Source: Microbacterium enclense (lineage in GTDB: Bacteria; Actinomycetota; Actinomycetes; Actinomycetales; Microbacteriaceae). From it: a DNA stretch of 64,000 bases. Location of the stretch: positions 2,170,001 through 2,234,000 of the forward strand of contig CP116226.1 of assembly GCA_038182865.1 (NCBI GenBank). Direction: 5' to 3'. How positions within the stretch are numbered: the first letter of the stretch is position 1; every line of letters begins with the position of its first letter. This document shows positions 8,611-17,490 of the stretch, one piece after another. The notes beneath the pieces were generated by a model. It worked only from the letters and a program-made list of their open reading frames with translations. It was not told where the DNA came from and searched no databases. A program made the translations under genes and the position numbers.

Positions 8611-10404
8611 GTGAGCACGAACGACGAGCGCGCCGCCGCGCCCTCCACGGATGCCGTTGCCGCTCTTCTCGGGGGTCTGTTGGCGCGCGGAGTTCGCCAC
8701 CTCGTGGTCAGCCCCGGATCGCGGTCGCAGGCCCTGGCGTTGGTTGCGGCCGAGCTCGAGCGCGCGGGCCTCGTGCGTCTGCACGTCCGCATCGACGAGC
8801 GTGTGGCCGGGTTCACTGCCCTCGGGATCGGACGCGAGAGCGGTATGCCGGCCGCGGTCATCTGCACCTCGGGCACCGCGGTCGCCAACCTGCTTCCCGC
8901 GGTCCTCGAGGCGCACCACGCGGGTGTACCGCTGCTGCTGCTGACCGGTGACCGTCCTCCCGAGTTGCGCGGCGTGGGCGCGAACCAGACCACGCGTCAG
9001 CCGGGTCTCTTCCGCGCGGCGGCGCGGTTCGAAGCCGACCTGCCGGTCGCCGAGGTCGTCGACCACGACGGGACGGGCGAGCAGACGGCCGAGTTCGCCG
9101 CCGTCGCCGCGACCGCCGTCGCCGCGGCGCTGGGGGAGGGCGTCCGCCCACCCGGACCCGTGCATCTCAACGTCCCGCTGCGCGAGCCGCTCGCGGGTGC
9201 CGTGCCCGCGTGGCTCGTCGAGAGAGCGACCGCCGGTGAGGTGGCCGTGCCCGCCGAGGTCGACGACGAGCCCGAGGCGGAGGCATCCGGAGCCCTGTAT
9301 CAAGGCGGAGGCGGAATCGGCGTCGCCGACGTCGCGCCCGAGATCGAAGCGGCGTTTCCCCTGGAGCTCGGGCCCCGCACGATCGTCGTGGCGGGGGCCG
9401 ACGCCGGTCCCGCCGCGGAGGAGCTCGCCCATCGTGGCGGATTTCCGCTCGTCGCCGAGATCGTCAGCGGCGCACGGTTCGGACGCCAGGTCGTCCACGG
9501 CTACCGGGCGCTGCTGCGCGACCCCGACCTGGGCGGCCGCATCGAGCGTGTCGTGGTGCTCGGACACCCGACGCTCAGCCGCGAGGTCGCCCGACTCCTC
9601 AGCCGCGACGACGTCGAGGTGATCGCGGTGCGCGGCCCGGGCGAGCCCGTCAACCTCAACGGCGCGACGCAGGGCGTGGACGCTGTCCGTGTGGGCGGGG
9701 GCGAGGCCGACCGCGCGTGGCTCGGCGAATGGATGCGCGCGTCCCGCGCCGCCGCCGTCGATCTGTCACCGCCGGCGCCCGACGCGGACGGTCTGGCTTC
9801 GGCCGTTCCGCACGAGCGACTGGGTGCCATCAACGCCGAGGTCGAGGTGATGCGCGCACCGCTCGACCGTGCAGCCCTCGTCGACGCTCTCTGGCGTGCC
9901 ACCTGGCCGCACGACCGGCTGATGTTCGGCTCGTCCCGGTTGGTGCGCGTGGCCGACGAACTGCTCGGCGGCAAGAAAGTCGCCGTCCACGCGAACCGGG
10001 GGCTTGCGGGCATCGACGGCACCGTCGCCACCGCGACGGGGATCGCCCTGGCGAGCCAAGTCGACGAACGCCCCGGCGTGACGCGTGTGCTGCTGGGCGA
10101 CCTGGCGTTCCTCCACGACGTGGGCGCGCTGATGCTGCCCCCGGGCGAGGACGAGCCGCGGGTGCAGGTCGTGGTGGGCAACGACGGCGGGGGCACCATC
10201 TTCGACGGCCTCGAGGTCGCGTCCATCGCCGGTGACGAGGCGATGGAGCGGGTGCAGTACACCCCGCACACGGCGCGGCTCGAGCACCTCGCCCTCGCCT
10301 TCGGCTGGGAGTACCACCGCGTCACCACGCGCGTCGCCCTCGATCAAGTGCTCACCGCACCGGGCGGCGGACGCCAGCTCGTCGAAGTCCCGCTCCCGCG
10401 CTGA
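8611..10404 (+). CDS. menD: SEPHCHC synthase (ThDP-dependent)
   Basis: 597 residues, GTG start. It condenses isochorismate with 2-oxoglutarate, the first committed menaquinone step. The N-terminal domain carries LVVSPGSRSQALALV and the ICTSGTAVANLLPAVLEA segment with the ThDP-activating glutamate region upstream. LLTGDRPPELRGVGANQTT is strongly conserved in MenD. The C-terminal domain has NRGLAGIDGTVATATGIAL and the GDLAFLHDVGALM...VVGNDGGG diphosphate/Mg-binding stretch. Length is slightly above the family norm because of an acidic insert around residue 220. Confidence 0.96.
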   Translation: MSTNDERAAAPSTDAVAALLGGLLARGVRHLVVSPGSRSQALALVAAELERAGLVRLHVRIDERVAGFTALGIGRESGMPAAVICTSGTAVANLLPAVLEAHHAGVPLLLLTGDRPPELRGVGANQTTRQPGLFRAAARFEADLPVAEVVDHDGTGEQTAEFAAVAATAVAAALGEGVRPPGPVHLNVPLREPLAGAVPAWLVERATAGEVAVPAEVDDEPEAEASGALYQGGGGIGVADVAPEIEAAFPLELGPRTIVVAGADAGPAAEELAHRGGFPLVAEIVSGARFGRQVVHGYRALLRDPDLGGRIERVVVLGHPTLSREVARLLSRDDVEVIAVRGPGEPVNLNGATQGVDAVRVGGGEADRAWLGEWMRASRAAAVDLSPPAPDADGLASAVPHERLGAINAEVEVMRAPLDRAALVDALWRATWPHDRLMFGSSRLVRVADELLGGKKVAVHANRGLAGIDGTVATATGIALASQVDERPGVTRVLLGDLAFLHDVGALMLPPGEDEPRVQVVVGNDGGGTIFDGLEVASIAGDEAMERVQYTPHTARLEHLALAFGWEYHRVTTRVALDQVLTAPGGGRQLVEVPLPR

Positions 10405-10476
10405 CGCCGCCGGGCGGGCGTCCGCGCGCTCGTCAAGGTGTGGCGCACGGGCCGCTTCTCGCGCGACGATGGCGCG

Positions 10477-11334
10477 ATGAGCACGAGCAGCAGATGGTCC
10501 GTTCCCGCGTCCGAGGCCCTGAGCGCCGCCCCCGGCTTCCGCCTCGCCGACGTCGACACGCGCGCGACGCCGGGGTACGACGGCGACAAGGCCGACGGTC
10601 AGGCCGATCTCGAGGCGGGCATCGCGCCGCTCTCGGGCCTGCAGGAACGCCTCTTCGCGCAGAGTGTCGCGGGCACCGCCACCGGATCCGTGCTGCTCGT
10701 CCTCCAGGCGATGGACACCGCGGGCAAGGGCGGCATCGTGCGACACGTGGTCGGGTCGGTCGACCCCCAGGGCGTCGAGCTCGCCTCGTTCAAGAAGCCC
10801 ACGGCCGAGGAGCTCTCCCACGATTTCCTCTGGCGCATCCGCAAGCGCCTTCCGGATGCCGGTCGGATCGGTGTCTTCGACCGCTCGCACTACGAGGACG
10901 TGCTGATCGGCCGGGTCCGCTCGCTCGCTCCGGCCGACGAGATCGAGCGCCGGTACGGGGCGATCGTCGGGTTCGAGGCGGAGGCGGCGGAGCTCGGCAT
11001 CCGAGTGGTGAAGGTGATGCTCCACATCTCCAAGGACGAGCAGCGCGAACGACTGGCCGCGCGGCTCGAACGCCCGGACAAGCACTGGAAGTACAACCCC
11101 TCCGACGTCGACGAGCGCACGCTCTGGGACGACTACATGGATGCCTACCAGATCGCGATCGAGCGCACCTCGACGCCGCTCGCCCCGTGGCACGTCGTTC
11201 CGGCCGACCGCAAGTGGTACGCGCGGCTGGCGGTGCAGCGCCTGCTCATCGACGCGCTCACCGACATCGACCCGCAGTGGCCGGCCGCCGACTACGACGT
11301 CGAGGAAGAGAAGCGCCGCCTCGCGGCCTCGTGA
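10477..11334 (+). CDS. Polyphosphate kinase 2 (PPK2) family protein
   Basis: 285 residues from the ATG at 10477; an upstream in-frame GTG adds 13 unconserved residues. PPK2 enzymes transfer phosphate between polyphosphate and nucleotides. The Walker A is QAMDTAGKGGIVRHV, the Walker B is GVFDRSHYEDVLIGRV, and the lid arginines fall in SKDEQRERLAARLERPDKHWKY. The C-terminal segment WHVVPADRKWYARLAV is also typical. The family divides into NMP- and NDP-phosphorylating types; I cannot assign the class with certainty. It is convergent with menF. Confidence 0.92.
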   Translation: MSTSSRWSVPASEALSAAPGFRLADVDTRATPGYDGDKADGQADLEAGIAPLSGLQERLFAQSVAGTATGSVLLVLQAMDTAGKGGIVRHVVGSVDPQGVELASFKKPTAEELSHDFLWRIRKRLPDAGRIGVFDRSHYEDVLIGRVRSLAPADEIERRYGAIVGFEAEAAELGIRVVKVMLHISKDEQRERLAARLERPDKHWKYNPSDVDERTLWDDYMDAYQIAIERTSTPLAPWHVVPADRKWYARLAVQRLLIDALTDIDPQWPAADYDVEEEKRRLAAS

Positions 11335-11349
11335 GTCCGGCCGAGTGAC

Positions 11350-12627
11350 TCAGGCGAGGGCGTCGACGATCGGGCGGAACTTCACGCGTGTCTCCAGCAG
11401 CTCCGACTCCGGGACGCTGTCGGCGACGATCCCGGCCCCCGCGTAGGCGGTGATCGGCGCGGTCGGCGACGACGGCGCGGCACGGTCGATCTGCGCACAC
11501 CGCAACGCGATCGCCCACTCGCCGTCGCCCGAGGCGCCGATCCAGCCGACGGCTCCGGCATACCGGCCGCGGTCGAACGGCTCGAGGCGACGGATGACGT
11601 CGATCGCGGCGTCGGTCGGCGTCCCCGCCACCGCGGCGGTGGGGTGGAGCACGCCGACGAGATCGAGGGACGACGCCGCCTCGCTCAGCACGCCCTCGAC
11701 GTCGGTCGCGAGGTGCCAGACGTTGGGCAGCTTCAGGGTGAACGGCTGCTCCGCCGCGGCCAGAGCCGAGGTGTGCGGTCGGAGCGCGGTGAGCACGCTC
11801 TGCACGGCGAAGCGGTGCTCCTCCTGGTCTTTCGCGCTCTCGGAAAGGGCGAGGGATGCCGCGGCGTCGGCGTCGGCGTCGGCACCGCGGGCCACGGTGC
11901 CGGCGAGCACGCGAGCGGTCACCGTGCCGTGCGACACGGTGACGAGCGTCTCGGGGCTCGCCCCGATGAGACCGTCTACCGCGAACACCCAGCAGTCGGG
12001 ATAGCCCTCGTGCAGCGACCGGACGAGGCGCCGAAGGTCGGATCCGGCCGGAATCGTCCCGGTGATGTCACGGGCGAGTACGACCTTGCCCACGTCGCCG
12101 GCGTGAATGGCCTCCACCCCGCGGCGGACGGCGTCCTGATACCCCTCGGCGCTCTGACGCCCGGGACCGAGGGTCGCCGACCAGTGCGGTCCGAAGGGGG
12201 AGCGCGGGGGCAGCTCGGGTTCGGGCTCGTCGGGGGTGTCGTCGAAGGCGAGGCGGGTGACCCACGCGCGCCCGCCGCGACGGCCCACGATCATGCCCGG
12301 CACCCGCAGGACGCTCTCGCGCTCGGAGCGGGGATCGAACACGAACGATCCGAAAGCGAGCAGGCCGGTGCCCGGTAGTTGCAGGGGGTCGTCGATCTCG
12401 GCGGCCGCGGCGATGGCGCGCCACCGGTCGGCGATGCTCGCGTCGCCCGGACGGGCACCGCGGTAGCGGAGGGTCAGCAGGTCGCCGAACGCGGCCAGGG
12501 AGTCTCCGCGCCGGCTCCAGAAGAGCGGGTCGTACGGGGTGGTGTAGGCGAGCACATCCTCCAGCGGGGGCAGCTCGCGCGTCACCACGCGTAGGCGCGG
12601 CACGGTGTCATCCGCGGGTTCGGTCAC
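11350..12627 (-). CDS. menF: Isochorismate synthase
   Basis: 425 residues. It converts chorismate to isochorismate at the entry to menaquinone synthesis. The chorismate-binding fold is clear: AIHAGDVGKVVLARDITG, CWVFAVDGLIGASPETLV, VLAGTVARG, SAKDQEEHRFAV, the HPTAAVAGTPTDAAI motif and the C-terminal GAVGWIGASGDGEWAIALRCAQI and YAGAGIVADSVPESELLET. The GIVADSxPExE end with metal-binding glutamates is intact. A siderophore-type isochorismate synthase is possible on motif grounds alone, but placement among the men genes favours MenF. Divergent from the DUF402 gene across a structured spacer. Confidence 0.94.
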   Translation of the reverse strand: MTEPADDTVPRLRVVTRELPPLEDVLAYTTPYDPLFWSRRGDSLAAFGDLLTLRYRGARPGDASIADRWRAIAAAAEIDDPLQLPGTGLLAFGSFVFDPRSERESVLRVPGMIVGRRGGRAWVTRLAFDDTPDEPEPELPPRSPFGPHWSATLGPGRQSAEGYQDAVRRGVEAIHAGDVGKVVLARDITGTIPAGSDLRRLVRSLHEGYPDCWVFAVDGLIGASPETLVTVSHGTVTARVLAGTVARGADADADAAASLALSESAKDQEEHRFAVQSVLTALRPHTSALAAAEQPFTLKLPNVWHLATDVEGVLSEAASSLDLVGVLHPTAAVAGTPTDAAIDVIRRLEPFDRGRYAGAVGWIGASGDGEWAIALRCAQIDRAAPSSPTAPITAYAGAGIVADSVPESELLETRVKFRPIVDALA

Positions 12628-12687
12628 ACCTTTCAGCGTAGCCCCGGCTTCGCGGCGACTTCCGGTATTGCCTCGCTCGCGACATAC

Positions 12688-12754
12688 CGCAGGAGATCCG
12701 TGTTCGGCCAGGGCCCGCCGAGCGCCGGACCGGGCCGCGGTCGGATCTCCTGCG
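12688..12754. repeat. Long nested inverted repeat in the menF/DUF402 spacer
   Basis: Outer arms CGCAGGAGATCCG (12688-12700) and CGGATCTCCTGCG (12742-12754) are perfect over 13 bp. The 41-base interior contains a second stem, GGCCCG with CGGGCC. The genes on either side diverge, so this is not a terminator; it could be a palindromic repeat element or a structured regulatory region. Confidence 0.6.
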
Positions 12755-12821
12755 CTGCGTCCGCCGCGCGTCGGTCCGCCGGGTGCGCCCTCCGCCCCGG
12801 GGCCCGATTTAGACTCACGAC

Positions 12822-13385
12822 ATGTCCTCCCGACCCGCTCCCGGCACCCGGCTGCTGTTCCGCTGGCGCAAGTGGGACGGTTCGCCGCACTGGGTACAGG
12901 ACAGCGTCTACCTCGGCGCGGACGAATGGGGCGAATGGTTCGGTCAGCAGGTGGGGTGGCGAAGTGCCCGCCCCGGTGCCGAGTTCGTGTGCCGTCAACC
13001 CAACGTGACCCTGGTTCCGGCCAGCGGCGACTGGGCCTTCACCCATAACGCCTCCCCGCACCCCGTGGCCGTCTACATCGATCTCGCGTGGGACATCCGC
13101 TGGAACGACGAGGGGATCCCCACCGGCATCGACATGGACCTCGACGTGGTGCGCCGCACCGACGAGCGTGGGACCTGGATCGACGACCGTGACGAGTGGG
13201 ACGAGCACCGGGTGCGCTACGGCTACCCGGCCGACATCGTGTCTCACCTCGAGGCGACGGCCGTCGATCTCGAGCAGCGGGTGCGTGAAGGGGTCGCACC
13301 GTTCTCCGACGCGGTGACCGGTCCGTGGCTCGCACGTCTCGCGGAGCTGGCACTCCCCGAGGACCCCGCGCCCGAGCGCGCCTAG
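12822..13385 (+). CDS. DUF402 domain-containing protein
   Basis: 187 residues. The central stretch around residues 80-140 (VYIDLAWDIRWNDEGIPTGI, DMDLDVVRR, WIDDRDEWDEHR) gives the acidic-residue pattern of DUF402, a small beta-barrel family that includes metal-dependent nucleoside di/triphosphatases. N-terminal WRKWDGSPHW is also common in the family. The enzymatic assignment is inference; the exact substrate is unknown. It ends 9 bases before menG and is probably co-transcribed with it. Confidence 0.85.
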   Translation: MSSRPAPGTRLLFRWRKWDGSPHWVQDSVYLGADEWGEWFGQQVGWRSARPGAEFVCRQPNVTLVPASGDWAFTHNASPHPVAVYIDLAWDIRWNDEGIPTGIDMDLDVVRRTDERGTWIDDRDEWDEHRVRYGYPADIVSHLEATAVDLEQRVREGVAPFSDAVTGPWLARLAELALPEDPAPERA

Positions 13386-13394
13386 ACTCGACGG

Positions 13395-14114
13395 GTGAGC
13401 AGCGACCCCAACCGCGCCGACCTCGGCAAAGACCCTCAGCGCGTGAGCGGCATGTTCGATCAGGTCGCGTCCGCCTACGACCGCACCAACACCGTGCTGA
13501 GCCTCGGCAACGACCGTTTCTGGCGCGTGGCGACCCTGCGCGCCGTCGCCCCCCAGCGAGGCGAGCGGATCCTCGATCTCGCCGCCGGCACCGGGACCTC
13601 GTCGATGGCGTTCGTGCCCAGCGGCGCCCACGTGGTCGCCGCCGACTTCTCCCAGGGCATGATCGCCGAGGGCCGCCGTCGTCACGGGAACGTCCCGAAT
13701 CTCGAGTTCGTGCAGGCGGATGCCACCGACCTGCCGTTCCACGACGGAGAGTTCGACGCGGTCACCATGTCGTTCGGGCTGCGCAACGTCAACGACCCGC
13801 GCCGCGCTCTGCGCGAGCTCCGTCGCGTGACGCGCCCCGGCGGACGCATCGTCGTGTGCGAGTTCTCGCACCCGCCGTCCCGCGCGTTCAACGGGCTCTA
13901 TCGCTTCTACAACGACCGTGTCCTTCCCGTGGTGGCCAAGACCGTGAGCTCGAACGCCGAAGCGTACGACTACCTCAACGAGTCGATCCGCGACTGGCCC
14001 AACCAGTCGACCCTCGCCGGCTGGATGCGCGATGCGGGCTGGGATGCCGTGGCCTACCGCAACCTGTCGTTCGGGATCGTGGCGCTGCACCGCGGCATCC
14101 GTCCCGCCGAATGA
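13395..14114 (+). CDS. menG: Demethylmenaquinone methyltransferase
   Basis: 239 residues, GTG start (also called ubiE). It is the SAM-dependent C-methyltransferase of the last menaquinone step. Conserved parts are MFDQVASAYDRTNTVLSLG, the SAM motif I ILDLAAGTGTSSMAF, VVAADFSQGMIAEG, FVQADATDLPFHDGEFDAV, MSFGLRNVNDPRRALREL and VCEFSHP. These are close to textbook UbiE/MenG motifs. It lies between the DUF402 gene and the polyprenyl diphosphate synthase, which supplies the side chain. Confidence 0.96.
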   Translation: MSSDPNRADLGKDPQRVSGMFDQVASAYDRTNTVLSLGNDRFWRVATLRAVAPQRGERILDLAAGTGTSSMAFVPSGAHVVAADFSQGMIAEGRRRHGNVPNLEFVQADATDLPFHDGEFDAVTMSFGLRNVNDPRRALRELRRVTRPGGRIVVCEFSHPPSRAFNGLYRFYNDRVLPVVAKTVSSNAEAYDYLNESIRDWPNQSTLAGWMRDAGWDAVAYRNLSFGIVALHRGIRPAE

Positions 14115-14204
14115 CGGCGCGTGGCCGCTTCGTCTCCCGCGGCACGCTGTCAACCGTCGAGATAGCCGGGGGACGGCGCGAGCGGGCCAGGATAGGCTGA
14201 AACC

Positions 14205-15266
14205 GTGACCCCGAGACCGCCCGCGGCCAGCACCCGCCTGTCGGGCAAGCTGGGCCTGAGTGACCGCATCTTCGCGGGACTCCGCTCGCGCACCCTTCTC
14301 TCCACCGTCGAGGCCGGCCTGGCCCGTGTCGAGGGCACCCTCGAAGAAGAGGTGCGCAGCGCCGATCGGCTCGCCGATGTCGCCGCCCGGTACCTCTACG
14401 AGGCCGGCGGCAAACGTGTGCGGCCCATGCTGGCGATCCTCACCGCGCAGCTCGGCCAGGGCACGACGAAAGAGGTCGTCGAGGTCGCCACGGCGCTCGA
14501 GCTGACGCACCTCGGGTCGCTCTACCACGACGACGTCATGGACGGTGCCGACAAGCGCCGCGGCGTTCCCAGCGCGCAGACGGTGTGGGGCAACAACATC
14601 GCCATCCTCACCGGCGACCTCCTCTTCGCCCGTGCGAGCCAGCTCATGGCCCGTCGCGGCGAGCGCGCGATCCAGCTGCAGGCCGACACCTTCGAGCGTC
14701 TCGTGCTCGGGCAGATGCACGAGACAGTGGGGCCGCAGGAGGGCGACGAGCCGGTCGACTTCTACCTCCGGGTGCTCGCCGACAAGACGGGGTCGCTCAT
14801 CGCGGCCGCGGCACAGTCGGGCGTCATCTACTCGGGCGCGCCCGAGGAGTTCGAACAGCCCATGGTCGTGTTCGGCGAGAAGGCCGGCGTCGCCTTCCAA
14901 CTGCTCGACGACGTGATCGATCTGTCGCCCGACGCCTCCGAGACCGGGAAGGTCCCCGGCACCGACCTGCGTGCGGGCGTGCCGACGATGCCCTACCTGC
15001 TCCTCGGACACCGTTCCGATCCGGCGTCCGCCGACCTGCGTGCGCGTATCGACGAGGGCCAGCAGCGCATCGCCGCCGGCGCCGACCCGTCGATCCTCGA
15101 CGGCGCGCTGGCGGAGTTGCGCGACCACGAGACCACGCACGAGACGTTGGCCCTCGCGCACCAGTGGTCGCAAGAGGCGATCGACGCTCTCGCACCGCTG
15201 CCGGACGGGGCCGTGCGCGAGGCGCTGACGCGCTTCGCCCGCGCGGTCGCCGACCGCTCGGCCTGA
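14205..15266 (+). CDS. Long-chain polyprenyl diphosphate synthase
   Basis: 353 residues, GTG start. It elongates isoprenyl diphosphate, almost certainly for the menaquinone tail given its neighbours. First Asp-rich motif: LYHDDVMDGADKRRG; second: QLLDDVIDLSPDAS; also GGKRVRPMLAIL near residue 70. The residues ahead of the first DDxxD (LTHLGSLY) lack a bulky aromatic at the -5 position, consistent with a long-chain product, but the chain length (for example C40-C60) cannot be read directly. The 90-base gap after menG may hold a promoter. Confidence 0.93.
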   Translation: MTPRPPAASTRLSGKLGLSDRIFAGLRSRTLLSTVEAGLARVEGTLEEEVRSADRLADVAARYLYEAGGKRVRPMLAILTAQLGQGTTKEVVEVATALELTHLGSLYHDDVMDGADKRRGVPSAQTVWGNNIAILTGDLLFARASQLMARRGERAIQLQADTFERLVLGQMHETVGPQEGDEPVDFYLRVLADKTGSLIAAAAQSGVIYSGAPEEFEQPMVVFGEKAGVAFQLLDDVIDLSPDASETGKVPGTDLRAGVPTMPYLLLGHRSDPASADLRARIDEGQQRIAAGADPSILDGALAELRDHETTHETLALAHQWSQEAIDALAPLPDGAVREALTRFARAVADRSA

Positions 15267-15305
15267 CCCTTTCCCACCCCCCCGATCACGATCGAGAGGA
15301 CACCC

Positions 15306-16679
15306 ATGACGAAGCTGCGCCTCGCCATCGTCGGAGCCGGCCCCGCCGGCATCTACGCCGCCGACATCCTGCTGAAAGCCGAGCGTCAGTTCGACGTCTC
15401 GATCGACCTGTTCGAGCAGCTCCCGGCGCCGTACGGTCTCGTGCGATACGGCGTCGCCCCCGACCACCCGCGCATCAAGGGCGTCATCACGGCGCTGCGC
15501 GAGGTGCTCGACCGCGGCGACATCCGCATCTTCGGCAACGTGCGCTTCGGCGAGGACATCACCCTCGACGACCTCAAGCAGCACTACAACGCGGTCATCT
15601 TCTCGACGGGCGCGATTCGTGACGCCGACCTCGACATCCCCGGCATCGACGCGAAGGGGTCGTACGGCGCGGCCGACTTCGTCAGCTGGTTCGACGGGCA
15701 CCCCGACGTGCCGCGTGAGTGGCCGCTCGAGGCCGAGTCGCTCGCCGTCATCGGCAACGGAAACGTCGCCCTCGACATCACGCGCATGCTCGCCAAGCAC
15801 GCCGACGACCTGCTGCCCACCGAGGTCCCCGACAACGTCTACCAGGGGCTCAAGGCTTCGCCGGTCACCGACGTGCACGTCTTCGGGCGCCGCGGCCCCG
15901 CGCAGGTCAAGTTCACCCCGCTCGAGCTGCGCGAGCTCGGCGAACTGCGCGACGTCGACATGGTCGTGTACGACGAGGACTTCGACTACGACGAGGCCTC
16001 GCTCGCGGCCATCCAGACCAACAAGCAGGTCAAGGTCATCGACCGCGTCCTGCAGGAGTGGCGTACCCGCCCGGGCGTGAACAACGCCGGGGGAGAGGCA
16101 TCCCGTCGCCTGCACCTGCACTTCTGGGCCAAGCCCCTCGAGGTCGTGACGGACGACGAGGGTCGGGTGGCCGCTTTCCGGTACGAGCGGACGAAGCCCG
16201 ACGCCGAGGGCGGCGTCGTCGGAACGGGCGAGATCCGCGAGGTGCCGATCCAGGCGATCTACCGCGCCGTCGGCTACTTCGGCTCGCCGCTGAAGGACGT
16301 TCCCTTCGACGAGCGCCACGGCGTGATCCCCAACCACGAGGGCCAGGTGCTCTCGGCCGACTCGAACGAGCGCCTCCCGGGTGTCTACGCCACGGGCTGG
16401 ATCAAGCGCGGCCCCGTGGGCCTCATCGGGCACACCAAGTCGGATGCCATGGAGACCGTGCGCCACGTCATCAACGACCAGGGCGAGTGGTGGCGCCCCG
16501 CGCATCCCGAGGAAGAGGCCATTCCGGCCCTGCTCGCCGCGCGCGGCGTCCGGTGGACCGACCTCGACGGCTGGCACCGACTCGACGAGCACGAGGTCGC
16601 TCTCGGTGCGCCGCACGAGCGCGCCCGCATCAAGGTCGTGCCGCGCGATGAGATGATCGCCATCTCGCGCGGCGAGTAA
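15306..16679 (+). CDS. FprA-like ferredoxin/adrenodoxin-NADP reductase
   Basis: 457 residues. Flavoprotein moving electrons between NADPH and ferredoxin. The FAD Rossmann motif IVGAGPAGIYAADIL starts at residue 8, followed by PYGLVRYGVAPDHPRIK, a hallmark of adrenodoxin-reductase-type enzymes. The second nucleotide-binding motif is AVIGNGNVALDITRML. The C-terminal GVYATGWIKRGPVGLIGHTKSDA is also diagnostic. AGAGGA lies just upstream of the ATG. It follows the polyprenyl synthase by 39 bases and could share its transcript; its partner ferredoxin is not in the window. Confidence 0.94.
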   Translation: MTKLRLAIVGAGPAGIYAADILLKAERQFDVSIDLFEQLPAPYGLVRYGVAPDHPRIKGVITALREVLDRGDIRIFGNVRFGEDITLDDLKQHYNAVIFSTGAIRDADLDIPGIDAKGSYGAADFVSWFDGHPDVPREWPLEAESLAVIGNGNVALDITRMLAKHADDLLPTEVPDNVYQGLKASPVTDVHVFGRRGPAQVKFTPLELRELGELRDVDMVVYDEDFDYDEASLAAIQTNKQVKVIDRVLQEWRTRPGVNNAGGEASRRLHLHFWAKPLEVVTDDEGRVAAFRYERTKPDAEGGVVGTGEIREVPIQAIYRAVGYFGSPLKDVPFDERHGVIPNHEGQVLSADSNERLPGVYATGWIKRGPVGLIGHTKSDAMETVRHVINDQGEWWRPAHPEEEAIPALLAARGVRWTDLDGWHRLDEHEVALGAPHERARIKVVPRDEMIAISRGE

Positions 16680-16695
16680 CGCCGGTCATGCGCGC

Positions 16696-16734
16696 CGTGA
16701 GCCGCCCCGTCCGAAGGGACGCGGGCGGCTCACG
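16696..16734 (+). terminator. Hairpin after the ferredoxin reductase gene
   Basis: Arms CGTGAGCCGCCC (16696-16707) and GGGCGGCTCACG (16723-16734) form a perfect 12-bp stem 17 bases after the stop codon. It lies between convergent genes and has only a weak T-rich tail. Confidence 0.7.
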
Positions 16735-16771
16735 TCGTCTGCGGCGCACCGTAACCTCGTGGCTGGCGGAC

Positions 16772-17395
16772 TCATACCGACGAGCCGAGCTGGCCCAGCC
16801 AGCTGTAGAAGCCGACGAACGCGGCGGCACCGCCGAGCGTGATCAGCCCGCCGAGCACACCGGGCGTGATGCGGGGGCGCGCCGCGATGACGCCGGCGGT
16901 GAGCAGGGCGGCACCGAGCAGGAACTGCACGATCCAGTACACCGGGCTCGTCGTCGCGGCCACGACCGTCAGGCCGTAGACGCCCTCGCCGATGAGCACC
17001 GCCGCGACGGGAGCGACGGCGAACGGCTTCCATGAACCCGGCGCCCACCGCACGAAGGAGGCCGACAAGCCGATCACCGGCCCCGCGAAGAGACCGATGA
17101 TCGTGAACGTGTCTTGGAAGGGCTCCGCGTAGTAGAAGCCGCGCCAGCCCGAGACGAGCCGATACCCCTCCGTGAGCAGCACGAAGGCCACGATCCCGAG
17201 CACCGCCGCCAGCGGAGGCCGGGCCCGCGTGAGCCACACGAGACCGAACGCGAGGATCGTCCACCCTCCCGCCGAGTTCGCGAACGACACGAGCGCGTCG
17301 GGCAGAACCGTCTGGCCGAAGCTCGTCAGGCCACCCAGCACGAGGGAGGAGACGGCGACGGTGAGGGCGGGAACCAGCCAGTGTCGAGGATGCAC
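16772..17395 (-). CDS. Seven-helix-type integral membrane protein, unknown function
   Basis: 207 residues, hydrophobic throughout, with about six to seven membrane segments: an N-terminal VPALTVAVSSLVLGGLTSF, then WTILAFGLVWLT, PLAAVLGIVAFVLLTEG, IIGLFAGPVIGLSASFV, FAVAPVAAVLIGEGVYGLTVV, YWIVQFLLGAALLTAGVI and GGLITLGGAAAFVGFYSWL. The GEG in the fifth segment is a polar pair within the membrane. It resembles the actinobacterial DUF6518-type membrane proteins in size and layout, but I hold that assignment loosely. Convergent with the ferredoxin reductase. Confidence 0.75.
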   Translation of the reverse strand: MHPRHWLVPALTVAVSSLVLGGLTSFGQTVLPDALVSFANSAGGWTILAFGLVWLTRARPPLAAVLGIVAFVLLTEGYRLVSGWRGFYYAEPFQDTFTIIGLFAGPVIGLSASFVRWAPGSWKPFAVAPVAAVLIGEGVYGLTVVAATTSPVYWIVQFLLGAALLTAGVIAARPRITPGVLGGLITLGGAAAFVGFYSWLGQLGSSV

Positions 17396-17490
17396 GACCC
17401 CACGCTAGGCAGGGGCGCTCGCGCGCGCGTCAGCCGCGGGAGGGTGGGCCGTCATCCTTGCGAGGGATATCGCCGCCGTAGGCTGGGGCG

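Noticed and set aside
12633..16616. A 1327-codon minus-strand frame across menG, the polyprenyl synthase and the reductase
   Set aside because: It is antisense to three well-recognised genes and has the low-complexity Val/Gly/Asp/His/Arg make-up of a shadow frame.
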